The notes below the pieces were generated by a model, which was given only the letters and a program-made list of their open reading frames with translations, ran no database searches and had not been told where the DNA came from. Shown piece by piece: positions 1 to 12,198 of a DNA stretch of 64,000 nucleotides (the first letter of the stretch is position 1; every line of letters begins with the position of its first letter). A program made the position numbers and the translations under genes. The DNA comes from Hydractinia symbiolongicarpus (lineage: Eukaryota; Cnidaria; Hydrozoa; Anthoathecata; Hydractiniidae). Location: NCBI RefSeq assembly GCF_029227915.1, contig NC_079882.1:15760501-15824500 (forward strand), written 5' to 3'.

Positions 1-362
1 CCATATTACAGCCTTTATAGGACTGTGCACGTAGTTAAGAGTGTTGTAAGGCAACAGCGATAATGAAAACGACTTGAGACGTTGTAGCGCATATAGACTG
101 GAAGGAATAGTCCAATGGTAACCTGCGCAGACCGATGAAACCACGTGATTAACGTGTGAGGCCTTTATTAGACTGCAAAAGGCCAAATTACAGCCTTTAT
201 AGGACTATGCAGGTAGTTAAGGGTGTTCTAAGGCCACGGCGCTAAGGAAAACCACTTGGAACGTTGTAGTGCATTGAGACTGGAAGGAATAGTACAATGG
301 TAACCTGCGCAGGCAGATGGAACCACGTGATTTACGTGTGAGGTCTTTATTACACTGCAAAA

Positions 363-547
363 GGCCATATTACAGCCTTTATAGGACTGTGCACCTAAGA
401 GTTAAGAGTGTTGTAAGGCAACAGCGATAATGAAAACGACTTGAGACGTTGTAGCGCATTTAGACTGGAAGGAATAGTCCAATGGTAACCTGCGCAGACC
501 GATGAAACCACGTGATTAACGTGTGAGGCCTTTATTAGACTGCAAAA
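363..547 (+). repeat. 185-bp monomer with +3 insertion (representative)
   Basis: GCACCTAAGAGTTAAGAG replaces GCACGTAGTTAAGAG. Two flavours exist, GCACCTAAGAG (e.g. 391, 14,547, 15,641, 16,191, 16,921) and GCACGTAAGAG (e.g. 2216, 2948, 3679, 18,744, 19,475, 20,206, 46,316, 47,960, 52,512, 56,883, 61,982). I found at least 16 such monomers. The insert looks like a short duplication of AAG/AGA. Confidence 0.9.
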
Positions 548-3500
548 GGCCAAATTACAGCCTTTATAGGACTGTGCACGTAGTTAAGAGTGTTGTAAGG
601 CAACGGCGCTAATGAAAACCACTTGGAACGTTATAGTGCATTGAGACTGGAAGGAATGGTCCAATGGTAACCTGCGTAGGCAGATGGAACCACGTGATTT
701 ACGTGTGAGGACTTTATTAGACTGCAAAAGGCCATATTACAGCCTTTATAGGACTGTGCACGTAGTTAAGAGTGTCTTAAGGCAACGGCGCTAATGAAAA
801 CGAATTGAGACGTTGTAGCACATTGAGACTGGAAGGACTAAGCCAATGGAAACCTGCACAGGCAAATGGAACCACGTGATTTACGTTTGAGGCCTTTATT
901 AGACTGCAAAAGGCCATAATACAGCCTTTATAGGACTGTGGACGTAGTTAAGAGTGTTCTAAGGCAACTTCGCTAATGAAAACGACTTGGGACGTTGTAG
1001 CACATTGAGACTGGAAGGACTAGGCCAATGGAAACCTGCACAGGCAAATGGAACCACGTGATTTACGTGTGAGGCCTTTATTAGACTGCAAAAGGCCATA
1101 TTAAAGCCTTTATAGGAATGTGCACGTAATTAAGAGTGTTGTAAGGCAACGGCGCTAATGAAAACAACTTGGGACGTTGTAGCGCATTGAGACTGGAAGG
1201 ACTAGGTCAATGGTGACCTGCGCAGAGCGGTAAAACCACGTGATTAACCTGTGAGGCCTTTATTAGCCTGCAAAGGGCCATATTACAGCCTTTATAGGAC
1301 TGTGCACGTAGTTAAGAGTGTTGTAAGGCAACGGCGCTAATGAAAACGACTTGGGACGTTGTGGCGCATTGAGACTGGAAGGACTAGGTCAATGGTGACC
1401 TGCGCAGACCGGTGAAACCACGTGATTAACGTGTGAGGCCTTTATTAGACTGCAAAGGGCCATATTACAGCCTTTATAGGACTGTGCACGTAGTTAAGAG
1501 TGTTCTAAGGCAACTTCGCCAATGAAAATGACATGGGACGTTGTAGCGCATTGAGACTGTAAGGACTAGGCCAATGGTAACCTACGCAGACAGGTGAAAC
1601 CACGTGATTTACGTGTGAGGCCTTTATTACACTGCAAAAGGCCATATTACAGCCTTTATAGGACTGTGCACGTAGTTAAGAGTGTTGTAAAGCAACGGCG
1701 CCAATGAAAACGACTTGGGACGTTGTAGCGCATTAAGACTGTAAGGACTAGGCCAATGGTAACCTACGCAGACAGGTGAAACCACGTGATTTACGTGTGA
1801 GGCCTTTATTACACTGCAAAAGGCCATATTACAGCCTTTATAGGACTGTGCACGTAGTTAAGAGTGTTGTAAAGCAACGGCGCCAATGAAAACGACTTGG
1901 GACGTTGTAGCGCATTGAGACTGTAAGGACTAGGCCAATGGTAACCTGCGCAGACAGGTGAAACCACGTGATTTACGTGTGAGGCCTTTATTAGACCGCA
2001 AAAGGCCATATTACAGCCTTTATAGGTCTGTGCACGTAGTTAAGAGTGTTCTAAGGCAACTTCGCCAATGAAAACGACTTGGGACGTTGTAGTGCATTGA
2101 GACTGGAAGGAATAGTCAAATGGTAACCTGCGCAGGCAGATGGAACCATGTGATTTACGTGTGAGGCCTTTATTAGACTGCAAAAGGCCATATTTCAGCC
2201 TTTTTAGGACTGTGCACGTAAGAGTTAAGAGTGTTGTAAAGCAATGGCGCTAATGAAAACGACTTGGGATGTTGTAGCACATTGAGACTGTAAGGACTAG
2301 ACCAATGGTAACCTGCGCAGACAGGTGAAACAACGTGATTTACGTGTGAGGCCTTTATTAGACTGCAAAAGGCCATATTACAGCCTTTATGGGACTGTGC
2401 ACGTAGTTAAGAGTGTTGTAAAGCAACGGCGATAATGAAAACGACTTGAGACGTTGTAGCGCATTTAGACTGGAAGGAATAGTCCAATGGTAACCTGCGC
2501 AGACCGATGAAACCACGTGATTAACGTGTGAGGCCTTTATTAGACTACAAAAGGCCAAATTACAGCCTTTATAGGACTGTGCACGTAGTTAAGAGTGTTG
2601 TAAGGCAACGGCGCTAATGAAAACCACTTGGAACGTTATAGTGCATTGAGACTGGAAGGAATGGTCCAATGGTAACCTGCGTAGGCAGATGGAACCACGT
2701 GATTTACGTGTGAGGACTTTATTAGACTGCAAAAGGCCATATTACAGCCTTTATAGGTCTGTGCACGTAGTTAAGAGTGTTCTAAGGCAACTTCGCCAAT
2801 GAAAACGACTTGGGACGTTGTAGTGCATTGAGACTGGAAGGAATAGTCAAATGGTAACCTGCGCAGGCAGATGGAACCATGTGATTTACGTGTGAGGCCT
2901 TTATTAGACTGCAAAAGGCCATATTTCAGCCTTTTTAGGACTGTGCACGTAAGAGTTAAGAGTGTTGTAAAGCAATGGCGCTAATGAAAACGACTTGGGA
3001 TGTTGTAGCACATTGAGACTGTAAGGACTAGACCAATGGTAACCTGCGCAGACAGGTGAAACAACGTGATTTACGTGTGAGGCCTTTATTAGACTGCAAA
3101 AGGCCATATTACAGCCTTTATGGGACTGTGCACGTAGTTAAGAGTGTTGTAAAGCAACGGCGCCAATGAAAACGACTTGGGACGTTGTAGCGCATTGAGA
3201 CTGTAAGGACTAGGCCAATGGTAACCTGCGCAGACAGGTGAAACCAAGTGATTTACGTGTGAGGCCTTTATTAGACTGCAAAAGGCCATATTACAGCCTT
3301 TATAGGACTGTGCACGTAGTTAAGAGTGTCTTAAGGCAACGGCGCTAATGAAAACGACTTGAGACCTTGTAGCACATTGAGACTGGAAGGACTAAGCCAA
3401 TGGAAACCTGCACAGGCAAATAGAACCACGTGATTTACGTGTGAGGCCTTTATTAGACTGCAAAAGGCCATAATACAGCCTTTATAGGACTGTGGACGTA

Positions 3501-5846
3501 GTTAAGAGTGTTCTAAGGCAACTTCGCTAATGAAAACGACTTGGGACGTTGTAGCGCATTGAGACTGTAAGGACTGGGCCAATGGTAACCTGCGCAGGCA
3601 GATGGAACTATGTGATTTACGTGTGAGGCCTTTATTAGACTGCAAAAGGCCATATTACAGCCTTTTTAGGACTGTGCACGTAAGAGTTAAGAGTGTTGTA
3701 AAGCAATGGCGCTAATGAAAACGACTTGGGATGTTGTAGCACATTGAGACTGGAAGGACTAGGCCAATGGAAACCCGCAGAGGCAAATGGAACCACGTGA
3801 TTACATGTGAGGCCTTTATTAGACTGGAAAAGGCCATATTACAGCCTTTAAAGGACTGTGCACGTAGTTAAGAGTGTTGTAAGGCAACGGCGCTAATGAA
3901 AACGACTTGGGACGTTGTAGCGCATTGAGACTGGAAGGACTAGGTCAATGGTGACCTGCGCAGACCGGTGAAACCACGTGATTAAGGTGTGAGGCCTTTA
4001 TTAGCCTGCAAAGGGCCATATTACAGCCTTTATAGGACTGTGCACGTAGTTAAGAGTGTTGTAAGGCAACGGCGCTAATGAAAACGACTTGGGACGTTGT
4101 AGCGCATTGAGACTGGAAGGACTAGGTCAATGGTGACCTGCGCAGACCGGTGAAACCACGTGATTAACGTGTGGGGCCTTTATTAGACTGCAAAGGGCCA
4201 TATTACAGCCTTTATAGGACTGTGCACGTAGTTAAGAGTGTTCTAAGGCAACTTCGCCAATGAAAATGACTTGGGACGTTGTAGCGCATTGAGACTGTAA
4301 GGACTAGGCCAATGGTAAGCTGCGTAGGCAGATGGAACCACGTGATTTACGTGTGAGGACTTTATTAGACTGTAAAAGGCCATATTACAGCCTTTATAGG
4401 ACTGTGCACGTAGTTAAGAGTGTCTTAAGGCAACGGCGCTAATGAAAACGACTTGAGACCTTGTAGCACATTGAGACTGGAAGGACTAAGCCAATGGAAA
4501 CCTGCACAGGCAAATGGAACCACGTGATTTACGTGTGAGGACTTTATTAGACTGCAAAAGGCCATAATACAGCCTTTATAGGACGGTGGACGTAGTTAAG
4601 AGTGTTGTAAGGCAACGACGCTAATGAAAACGACTTGGGACGTTGTAGCGCATTGAGACTGAAAGGACTAGGTCAATGGTGACCTGCGCAGACCGGTGAA
4701 ACCACGTGATTAACGTGTGAGGCCTTTATCAGCCTGCAAAGGGCCATAATACAGCCTTTATAGGACTGTGCACGTAGTTAAGAGTGTTGTAAGGCAACGG
4801 CGCTAATGAAAACGACTTGGGACATTGTAGCGCATTGAGACTGGAAGGACTAGGTCAATGGTGACCTGCGGAGACCGGTGAAACCACGTGATTAACGTGT
4901 GAGGTCTTTATTAGACTGCAAAGGGCCATATTACAGCCTTTATAGGACTGGGCACGTAGTTAAGAGTGTTCTAAGGCAACTTCGTCAATGAAAATGACTT
5001 GGGACGTTGTAGCGCATTGAGACTGTAAGGACTAAGCCAATGGAAACCTGCACAGGCAAATGGAACCACGTGATTTACGTGTGAGGCCTTTATTAGACTG
5101 CAAAAGGCCATAGTACAGCCTTTATAGGACTGTGCAGGTAGTTAGGAGTGTTCTAAGGCCACGGCGCTAAAGAAAACCACTTGGAACGTTGTAGTGCATT
5201 GAGACTGGAAGGAATAGTCCAATGGTAACCTGTGCAGGCAGATGGAACCACGTGATTTACGTGTAAGGACTTTATTAGACTGCAAAAGGCCATATTACAG
5301 CCTTTATAGGACTGTGCACGTAGTTAAGAGTGTTGTAAAGCAACGGCGCCAATGAAAACGACTTGGGACGTTGTAGCGCATTAAGACTGTAAGGACTAGG
5401 CCAATGGTAACCTGCGCAGATAGGTGAAACCACGTGATTTACGTATGAAGCCTTTACTAGACTGCAAAAGGCCAAATTACAGCCTTTATAGGACTGTGCA
5501 CGTAGTTAAGAGTGTCTTAAGGCAACGGCGCTAATGAAAACGACTTGAGACGTTGTAGCACATTGAGATTGGAAGGAATAGGCCAATGGAAACCTGCACA
5601 GGCAAATGGAACCACGTGATTTACGTGTGAGGCCTTTATTAGACTGCAAAAGGCCATATTACAGCCTTTATAGGACTGTGCACGTAGTTAAGAGTGTTGT
5701 AAAGCAACGGCGCCAATGAAAACGAATTGGGACGTTGTAGCGCATTGAGACTGGAAGGACTAGGCCAATGGTAACCTGTGCAGACAGGTGAAACCACGTG
5801 ATTTACGTGTGAGGCCTTTATTAGACTGCAAAAGGCCATATTACAG

Positions 5847-5856
5847 CCTTTATAGG
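5847..5856. promoter_or_regulatory. CArG-box match CCTTTATAGG, one per monomer
   Basis: Monomer 14-23 fits CC(A/T)6GG, the site of MADS-box proteins such as SRF or plant MADS factors. Variants CCTTTAAAGG (perfect palindrome, e.g. 9307-9316) and CCTTTATGGG also occur; the subtype with GCTTTTATAGG loses it. This is a motif match only. Confidence 0.25.
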
Positions 5857-5893
5857 ACTGTGCACGTAGTTAAGAGTGTTGTAAAGCAACGGC

Positions 5894-5952
5894 GCCAATG
5901 AAAACGACTTGGGACGTTGTAGCGCATTGAGACTGTAAGGACTAGGCCAATG
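5894..5952 (+). repeat. Internal direct repeat GCCAATG, 52 bp apart within the monomer
   Basis: GCCAATG occurs at monomer 61-67 and 113-119. The first copy is GCTAATG in many subtypes and the second GTCAATG or GTCAAATG in some. This short homology is the breakpoint of the 234-bp deletion that made the 130-bp monomers (10,020; 26,551; 31,595). Confidence 0.85.
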
Positions 5953-5976
5953 GTAACCTGCGCAGACAGGTGAAAC

Positions 5977-5984
5977 CACGTGAT
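5977..5984 (-). promoter_or_regulatory. E-box / CDEI-like motif ATCACGTG, one per monomer
   Basis: Read on the minus strand, monomer 144-151 is ATCACGTG, a full match to the budding-yeast CDEI consensus RTCACRTG bound by the bHLH protein Cbf1, and to the extended E-box of MITF/TFE/USF-type factors in animals or a G-box core in plants. The frequent CpG-decay variant ATCACATG still fits RTCACRTG. Only the motif is seen; binding is not shown, and a single 8-mer match in a 182-bp unit can arise by chance. Confidence 0.35.
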
Positions 5985-5991
5985 TTACGTG
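5977..5991. repeat. Dyad CACGT-N5-ACGTG present in most monomers
   Basis: Arms CACGT (monomer 144-148) and ACGTG (154-158) are reverse complements with the spacer GATTT. The left arm overlaps the palindrome CACGTG. Common variants hit one arm only, for example CATGTG or ACCTG, or change the spacer to GATTA. Short dyads are described as enriched in centromeric satellites that lack CENP-B boxes; whether this one matters is inference. Confidence 0.75.
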
Positions 5992-5994
5992 TGA

Positions 5995-6019
5995 GGCCTT
6001 TATTAGACTGCAAAAGGCC
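5995..6019. repeat. Inverted repeat (7-bp stem, 11-nt loop) across the monomer boundary
   Basis: GGCCTTT at monomer 162-168 is the exact reverse complement of AAAGGCC formed by the last three bases of the monomer and the first four of the next, with 11 bases between. It occurs at almost every boundary. The variant GGACTTT breaks one pair, and the variant AAAGGGCC changes the first A of the right arm to G. As a short dyad it could extrude a hairpin, but no function is shown. Confidence 0.8.
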
Positions 6020-9000
6020 ATATTACAGCCTTCATAGGACTGTGCAAGTAGTTAAGAGTGTTCTAAGGCCACGGCGCTAAGGAAAACCATTTGGAACGTT
6101 GTAGTGCATTGAGACTGGAAGGACTAGGGCAATGGTAACCTACGCAGACAGGTGAAACCACGTGATTTACGTGTGAGGCCTTTATTAGATTGCAAAAGGC
6201 CATATTACAGCCTTTATATGACTGTGCAGGTAGTTAAGAGTGTTCTAAGGCCACGGAGCTAAGGAAAACCACTTGGAACGTTGTAGTGCATTGAGACTGG
6301 AAGGAATAGTCCTATGGTAACCTGCGCAGGCAGATGGAACCACGTGATTTACGTGTGAGGACTTTATTAGACTGAAAAAGGCCATATTACAGCCTTTATA
6401 GGACTGTGCACGTAGTTGAGAGTGTTGTAAAGCAACGGCGCCAATGAAAACGACTTGGGACGTTGTAGCGCATTGAGACTGTAAGGACTAGGCCAATGGT
6501 AACCTGCGCAGACAGGTGAAACCACGTGATTTACGTGTGAGGCCTTTATTAGACTGCAAAAGGCCATATTACAGCCTTTATAGAACTGCGCACGTAGTTA
6601 AGAGTGTTGTAAAGCAACGGCGCCAATGAAAACGACTTGGGACGTTGTAGCGTATTGAGACTGTAAGGACTAGGCCAATGGTAACCTGCGCAGACAGGTG
6701 AAACCACGTGATTTACAGGTGAGGCCTTTATTAGACTGCAAAAGGCCATATTATAGCTTTTATAGGACTGTGCACGTAGATAAGAGTGTTCTAAGGCCAC
6801 GGAGCTAAGGAAAACCACTTGGAACGTTGTAGTGCATTGAGACTGGAAGGAATAGTCCTATGGTAACCTGCGCAGGCAGATGGAACCACGTGATTTACGT
6901 GTGAGGTCTTTATTAGACTGCAAAAGGCCGAATTACAGCCTTTATAGGACTGTGCACGTAGTTGAGAGTGTTGTAAAGCAACGGCGCCAATGAAAACGAC
7001 TTGGGACGTTGTAGCGCATTGAGACTGTAAGGACTAGGCCAATGGTAACCTGCGCAGACAGGTGAAACCACGTGATTTACGTGTGAGGCCTTTATTAGAC
7101 TGCAAAAGGCCATATTACAGCCTTTAAAGGACTGCGCACGTAGTTAAGAGTGTTGTAAAGCAACGGCGCCAATGAAAACGACTTGGGACGTTGTAGCGTA
7201 TTGAGACTGTAAGGACTAGGCCAATGGTAACCTGCGCAGACAGGTGAAACCACGTGATTTACGTGTGAGGCCTTTATTAGACTGCAAAAGGCCATATTAT
7301 AGCTTTTATAGGACTGTGCATGTAGATAAGAGTGTTCTAAGGCAACTTCGCCAATGAAAACGACTTGAGACGTTGTAGCACATTGAGACTGTAAGGACTA
7401 GGCCAATGGTAACCTGCGCAGATAATTGAAACCACGTGATTTACGTATGAAGCCTTTACTAGACTGCAAAAGGCCAAATTACAGCCTTTATAGGACTGTG
7501 CACGTAGTTAAGAGTGTCTTAAGGCAACGGCGCTAATGAAAACGACTTGGGACGTTGTAGCGCATTGAGACTGTAAGGACTAGGCCAATGGTAACCTACG
7601 CAGACAGGTGAAACCACGTGATTTACGTGTGAGGCCTTTATTAGACTGCAAAAGGCCATATTACAGCCTTTAAAGGACTGTGCACGTAGTTAAGAGTGTT
7701 GTAAAGCAACAGTGCTAATGAAAACGACTTGGAAGGTTGTAGCGCATTGAGACTGGAACGACTAGTCCAATGGTAACCTGCACAGGCAGATGGAACCACG
7801 TGATTTACGTGTGAGGCCTCTATTAAACTGCAAAAGACCAAATTACAGCCTTTATAGGACTGTGCACGTAGTGAAGAGAGTTCTAAGGCAACTTCGCCAA
7901 TGAAAACGACCTGGGACGTTGTAGCGCATTGAGACTGGAAGGACTAGGGCAATGGTAACCTACGCAGACAGGTGAAACCACGTGATTTACGTGTGAGGCC
8001 TTTATTAGATTGCAAAAGGCCATATTACAGCCTTTATATGACTGTGCAGGTAGTTAAGAGTGTTCTAAGGCCACGGAGCTAAGGAAAACCACTTGGAACG
8101 TTGTAGTGCATTGAGACTGGAAGGAATAGTCCTATGGTAACCTGCGCAGGCAGATGGAACCACGTGATTTACGTGTGAGGACTTTATTAGACTGAAAAAG
8201 GCCATATTACAGCCTTTATAGGACTGTGCACGTAGTTGAGAGTGTTGTAAAGCAACGGCGCCAATGAAAACGACTTGGGACGTTGTAGCGCATTGAGACT
8301 GTAAGGACTAGGCCAATGGTAACCTGCGCAGACAGGTGAAACCACGTGATTTACGTGTGAGGCCTTTATTAGACTGCAAAAGGCCATATTACAGCCTTTA
8401 TAGAACTGTGCACGTAGTTAAGAGTGTTGTAAAGCAACGGCGCCAATGAAAACGACTTGGGACGTTGTAGCGTATTGAGACTGTAAGGACTAGGCCAATG
8501 GTAACCTGCGCAGACAGGTGAAACCACGTGATTTACGTGTGAGGCCTTTATTAGACTGCAAAAGGCCATATTATAGCTTTTATAGGACTGTGCACGTAGA
8601 TAAGAGTGTTCTAAGGCCACGGAGCTAAGGAAAACCACTTGGAACGTTGTAGTGCATTGAGACTGGAAGGAATAGTCCTATGGTAACCTGCGCAGGCAGA
8701 TGGAACCACGTGATTTACGTGTGAGGACTTTATTAGACTGCAAAACGCCATATTACAGCCTTTATAGGACTGTGCACGTAGTTGAGAGTGTTGTAAAGCA
8801 ACGACGCCAATGAAAACGACTTGGGACGTTGTAGCGCATTGAGACTGTAAGGACTAGGCCAATGGTAACCTGCGCAGACAGGTGAAACCACGTGATTTAC
8901 GTGTGAGGCCTTTATTAGACTGCAAAAGGCCATATTACAGCCTTTAAAGGACTGCGCACGTAGTTAAGAGTGTTGTAAAGCAACGGCGCCAATGAAAACG

Positions 9001-10019
9001 ACTTGGGACGTTGTAGCGTATTGAGATTGTAAGGACTAGGCCAATGGTAACCTGCGCAGACAGGTGAAACCACGTGATTTACGTGTGAGGCCTTTATTAG
9101 ACTGCAAAAGGCCATATTATAGCTTTTATAGGACTGTGCATGTAGATAAGAGTGTTCTAAGGCAACTTCGCCAATGAAAACGACTTGGGACGTTGTAGCA
9201 CATTGAGACTGGAAGGACTAGGCCAATGGAAACCTGCACAGGCAAATGGAACCACGTGATTAACGTGTGAGGCCTTTATTAGACTGCAAAAGGCCATATT
9301 ACAGCCTTTAAAGGACTGTGCACGTAGTTAGGAGTGTTGTAAGGCAACGGCGCTAATGAAAACGACTTTGGACGTTGTAGCGCATTGAGACTGAAAGGAC
9401 TAGGTCAATGGTGACCTGCGCAGACCGGTGAAACCACGTGATTAACGTGTGAGGCCTTTATTAGACTGCAAAGGGCCATATTACAGCCTTTATAGGACTG
9501 TGCAGGTAGTTAAGAGTGTTCTAAGGCCACGGCGTCAATGAAAACGACTTGGGACGTTGTAGCGCATTGAGACTGTAAGGACTAGGCCGATGGTAACCTG
9601 CGCAGATAGGTGAAACCACGTGATTTACGTATGAAGCCTTTACTAGACTGCAAAAGGCCAAATTACAGCCTTTATAGGACTGTGCACGTAGTTAAGAGTG
9701 TCTTAAGGCAACGGCGCTAATGAAAACGACTTGAGACGTTGTAGCACATTGAGACTGGAAGGAATAGGCCAATGGAAACCTGCACAGGCAAATGGAACCA
9801 CGTGATTTACGTGTGAGGCCTTTATTAGACTGCAAAAGGCCATATTACAGCCTTTATAGGACTGTGCACGTAGTTAAGAGTGTTGTAAAGCAACAGCGCT
9901 AATGAAAACGACTTGAAAGTTTGTAGCGCATTGAGACTGGAACGACTAGTCCAATGGTAACGTGCACAGGCAGATGGAACCACGTGATTTACGTGTGAGG
10001 CCTCTATTAGACTGCAAAA

Positions 10020-10149
10020 GGCCAAATTACAGCCTTTATAGGACTGTGAACGTAGTTAAGAGAGTTCTAAGGCAACTTCGCCAATGGTGACCTGCGCAGA
10101 CCGGTGAAACCACGTGATTAACCTGTGAGGCCTTTATTAGACTGCAAAG
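10020..10149 (+). repeat. Truncated 130-bp monomer, copy 1
   Basis: The sequence passes from GGCAACTTC directly through GCCAATG (10,080-10,086) to GTGACCTGCGCAG. The 52 bp that separate the two GCCAATG motifs of a full monomer are gone, taking the conserved core with them. Confidence 0.95.
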
Positions 10150-12198
10150 GGCCATATTACAGCCTTTAAAGGACTGTGCACGTAGTTAAGAGTGTTCTAA
10201 GGCAACTTCGCCAATGAAAATGACTTGGGACGTTGTAGCGCATTGAGACTGTAAGGACTAGGCCAATGGTAACCTACGCAGACAGGTGAAACCACGTGAT
10301 TTACGTGTGAGGCCTTTATTACACTGCAAAAGGCCATATTACAGCCTTTATAGGACTGTGCACGTAGTTAAGAGTGTTGTAAAGCAACGGCGCCAATAAA
10401 AACGACTTGGGACGTTGTAGCGCATTGAGACTGTAAGGACTAGGCCAATGGTAACCTGCGCAGACAGGTGAAACCACGTGATTTACGTGTGAGGCCTTTA
10501 TTAGACTGCAAAAGGCCATATTACAGCCTTTATAGGTATGTGCACGTAGTTAAGAGTGTTCTAAGACAACTTCGCCAATGAAAACGACTTGGGACGGTGT
10601 AGTGCATTGAGACTGGAAGGAATAGTCAAATGGTAACCTGCGCAGGCAGATGGAACCATGTGATTTACGTGTGAGGCCTTTATTAGACTGCAAAAGGCCA
10701 TATTACAGCCTTTATAGGACTGTGCACGTAGTTAAGAGAGTTCTAAGGCAACTTCGCTAATGAGAACGACTTGGGACGTTGTAGCACATTGAGACTGGAA
10801 GGACTAGGCCAATGGTGACCTGCGCAGACCGGTGAAACCACGTGATTAACCTGTGAGGCCTTTATTAGACTGCAAAGGGCCATATTACAGCCTTTATAGG
10901 ACTGTGCACGTAGTTAAGAGTGTTCTAAGGCAACTTCGCCAATGAAAATGACTTGGGACGTTGTAGTGCATTGAGACTGTAAGGACTAGGCCAATGGTAA
11001 CCTACGCAGACAGGTGAAACCACGTGATTTACGTGTGAGGCCTTTATTACACTGCAAAATGCCATATTACAGCCTTTATAGGACTGTGCACGTAGTTAAG
11101 AGTGTTGTAAAGCAACGGCGCCAATGAAAACGACTTGGGACGTTGTAGCGCATTGAGACTGTAAGGACTAGGCCAATGGTAACCTACGCAGACAGGTGAA
11201 ACCACGTGATTTACGTGTGAGGCCTTTATTACACTGCAAAAGGCCATATTACAGCCTTTATAGGACTGTGCACGTAGTTAAGAGTGTTCTAAGGCAATTT
11301 TGCCAATGAAAACGACTTGGGACATTGTAGCGCATTGAGACTGTAAGGACTAGGCCAATGGTAACCTACGCAGACAGGTGAAACCACGTAATTTACGTGT
11401 GAGGCCTTTATTAGACTGCAAAAGGCCATATTACAGCCTTTATAGGACTGTGCACGTAGTTAAGAGTGTTGTAAATCAACGGCGCCAATGAAAACGACTT
11501 GGGACGTTGTAGCGCATTGAGACTGGAAGGACTAGGCCAATGGTAACCTGCGCAGACAGGTGAAACCACGTGATTTACGTGTGAGGCCTTTATTAGACTG
11601 CAAAAGGCCATATTACAGCCTTTATAGGACTGTGCACGTAGTTAAGAGTGTTGTAAAGCAACGGCACCAATGAAAACGACTTGGGACGTTGTAGCGCATT
11701 GAGACTGTAAGAACTAGGCCAATGGTAACCTGCGCAGACAGGTGAAACCACGTGATTTACGTGTGAGGCCTTTATTAGACTGCAAAAGGCCATATTACAG
11801 CCTTTATAGGACTGTGCAAGTAGTTAAGAGTGTTCTAAGGCCACGGCGCTAAGGAAAACCATTTGGAACGTTGTAGTGCATTGAGACTGGAAGGACTAGG
11901 GCAATGGTAACCTACGCAGACAGGTAAAACCACGTGATTAACGTGTGAGGCCTTTATTAGACTGCAAAGGGCCATATTGCAGCCTTTATAGGACTGTGCA
12001 CGTAGTTTAGAGTGTTCTAAGGCAACTTCACCAATGAAAACGACTTGGGACTTTGTAGCGCATAGAGACTGTAAGGACTAGGCCAATGGTAACCTACGCA
12101 GACAGGTGAAACCACGTGATTTACGTGTGAGGCATTTATTAGACTGCAAAAGGCCATATTACAGCCTTTATAGGACTGTGCAGGTAGTTAAGAGTGTT

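Larger units (their letters stand above)
5834..6015 (+). repeat. Representative canonical 182-bp monomer
   Basis: This copy has the commonest state at most variable positions and serves as the reference for monomer coordinates used here (GGCC = 1). Elements in order: CArG match 14-23; GTGCAC 27-32; GGCGCC 58-63; GCCAATG 61-67 and again 113-119; a well-conserved core about 66-89; GGTAACC 119-125; CTGCGCAG 125-132; CACGTG 144-149; stem arm GGCCTTT 162-168. CpG sites lie at 32, 57, 60, 72, 82, 90, 128, 146 and 155. Most variation between subtypes falls in 41-64, 84-105 and 110-140. Confidence 0.95.

Noticed and set aside
1627-1827. Minus-strand 66-codon open frames (and 89-, 124- and 128-codon versions) as a protein family
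   Set aside because: They occur once per monomer purely from monomer length and composition, overlap their neighbours by 19 bp, and are broken in most monomers. Long forms use TTG or GTG starts (for example TTG at 42,823 and GTG at 6,818), and no domain or promoter can be seen.
5834-6015. Alpha satellite or plant CEN180-type family
   Set aside because: The length is 182 bp rather than about 171 or 178, GC is 46.7%, and no sequence resemblance that I can recognise exists.
5834-6015. 5S rDNA or tRNA-derived (SINE-like) origin
   Set aside because: TAGCGCATTGAG only weakly recalls an A box, and no B box (GGTTCGANTCC) or 5S internal control region can be seen.
10020-10149. 130-bp monomer as a separate satellite family
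   Set aside because: It is fully explained by joining two ordinary monomers at GCCAATG, and the flanks are ordinary family A monomers.
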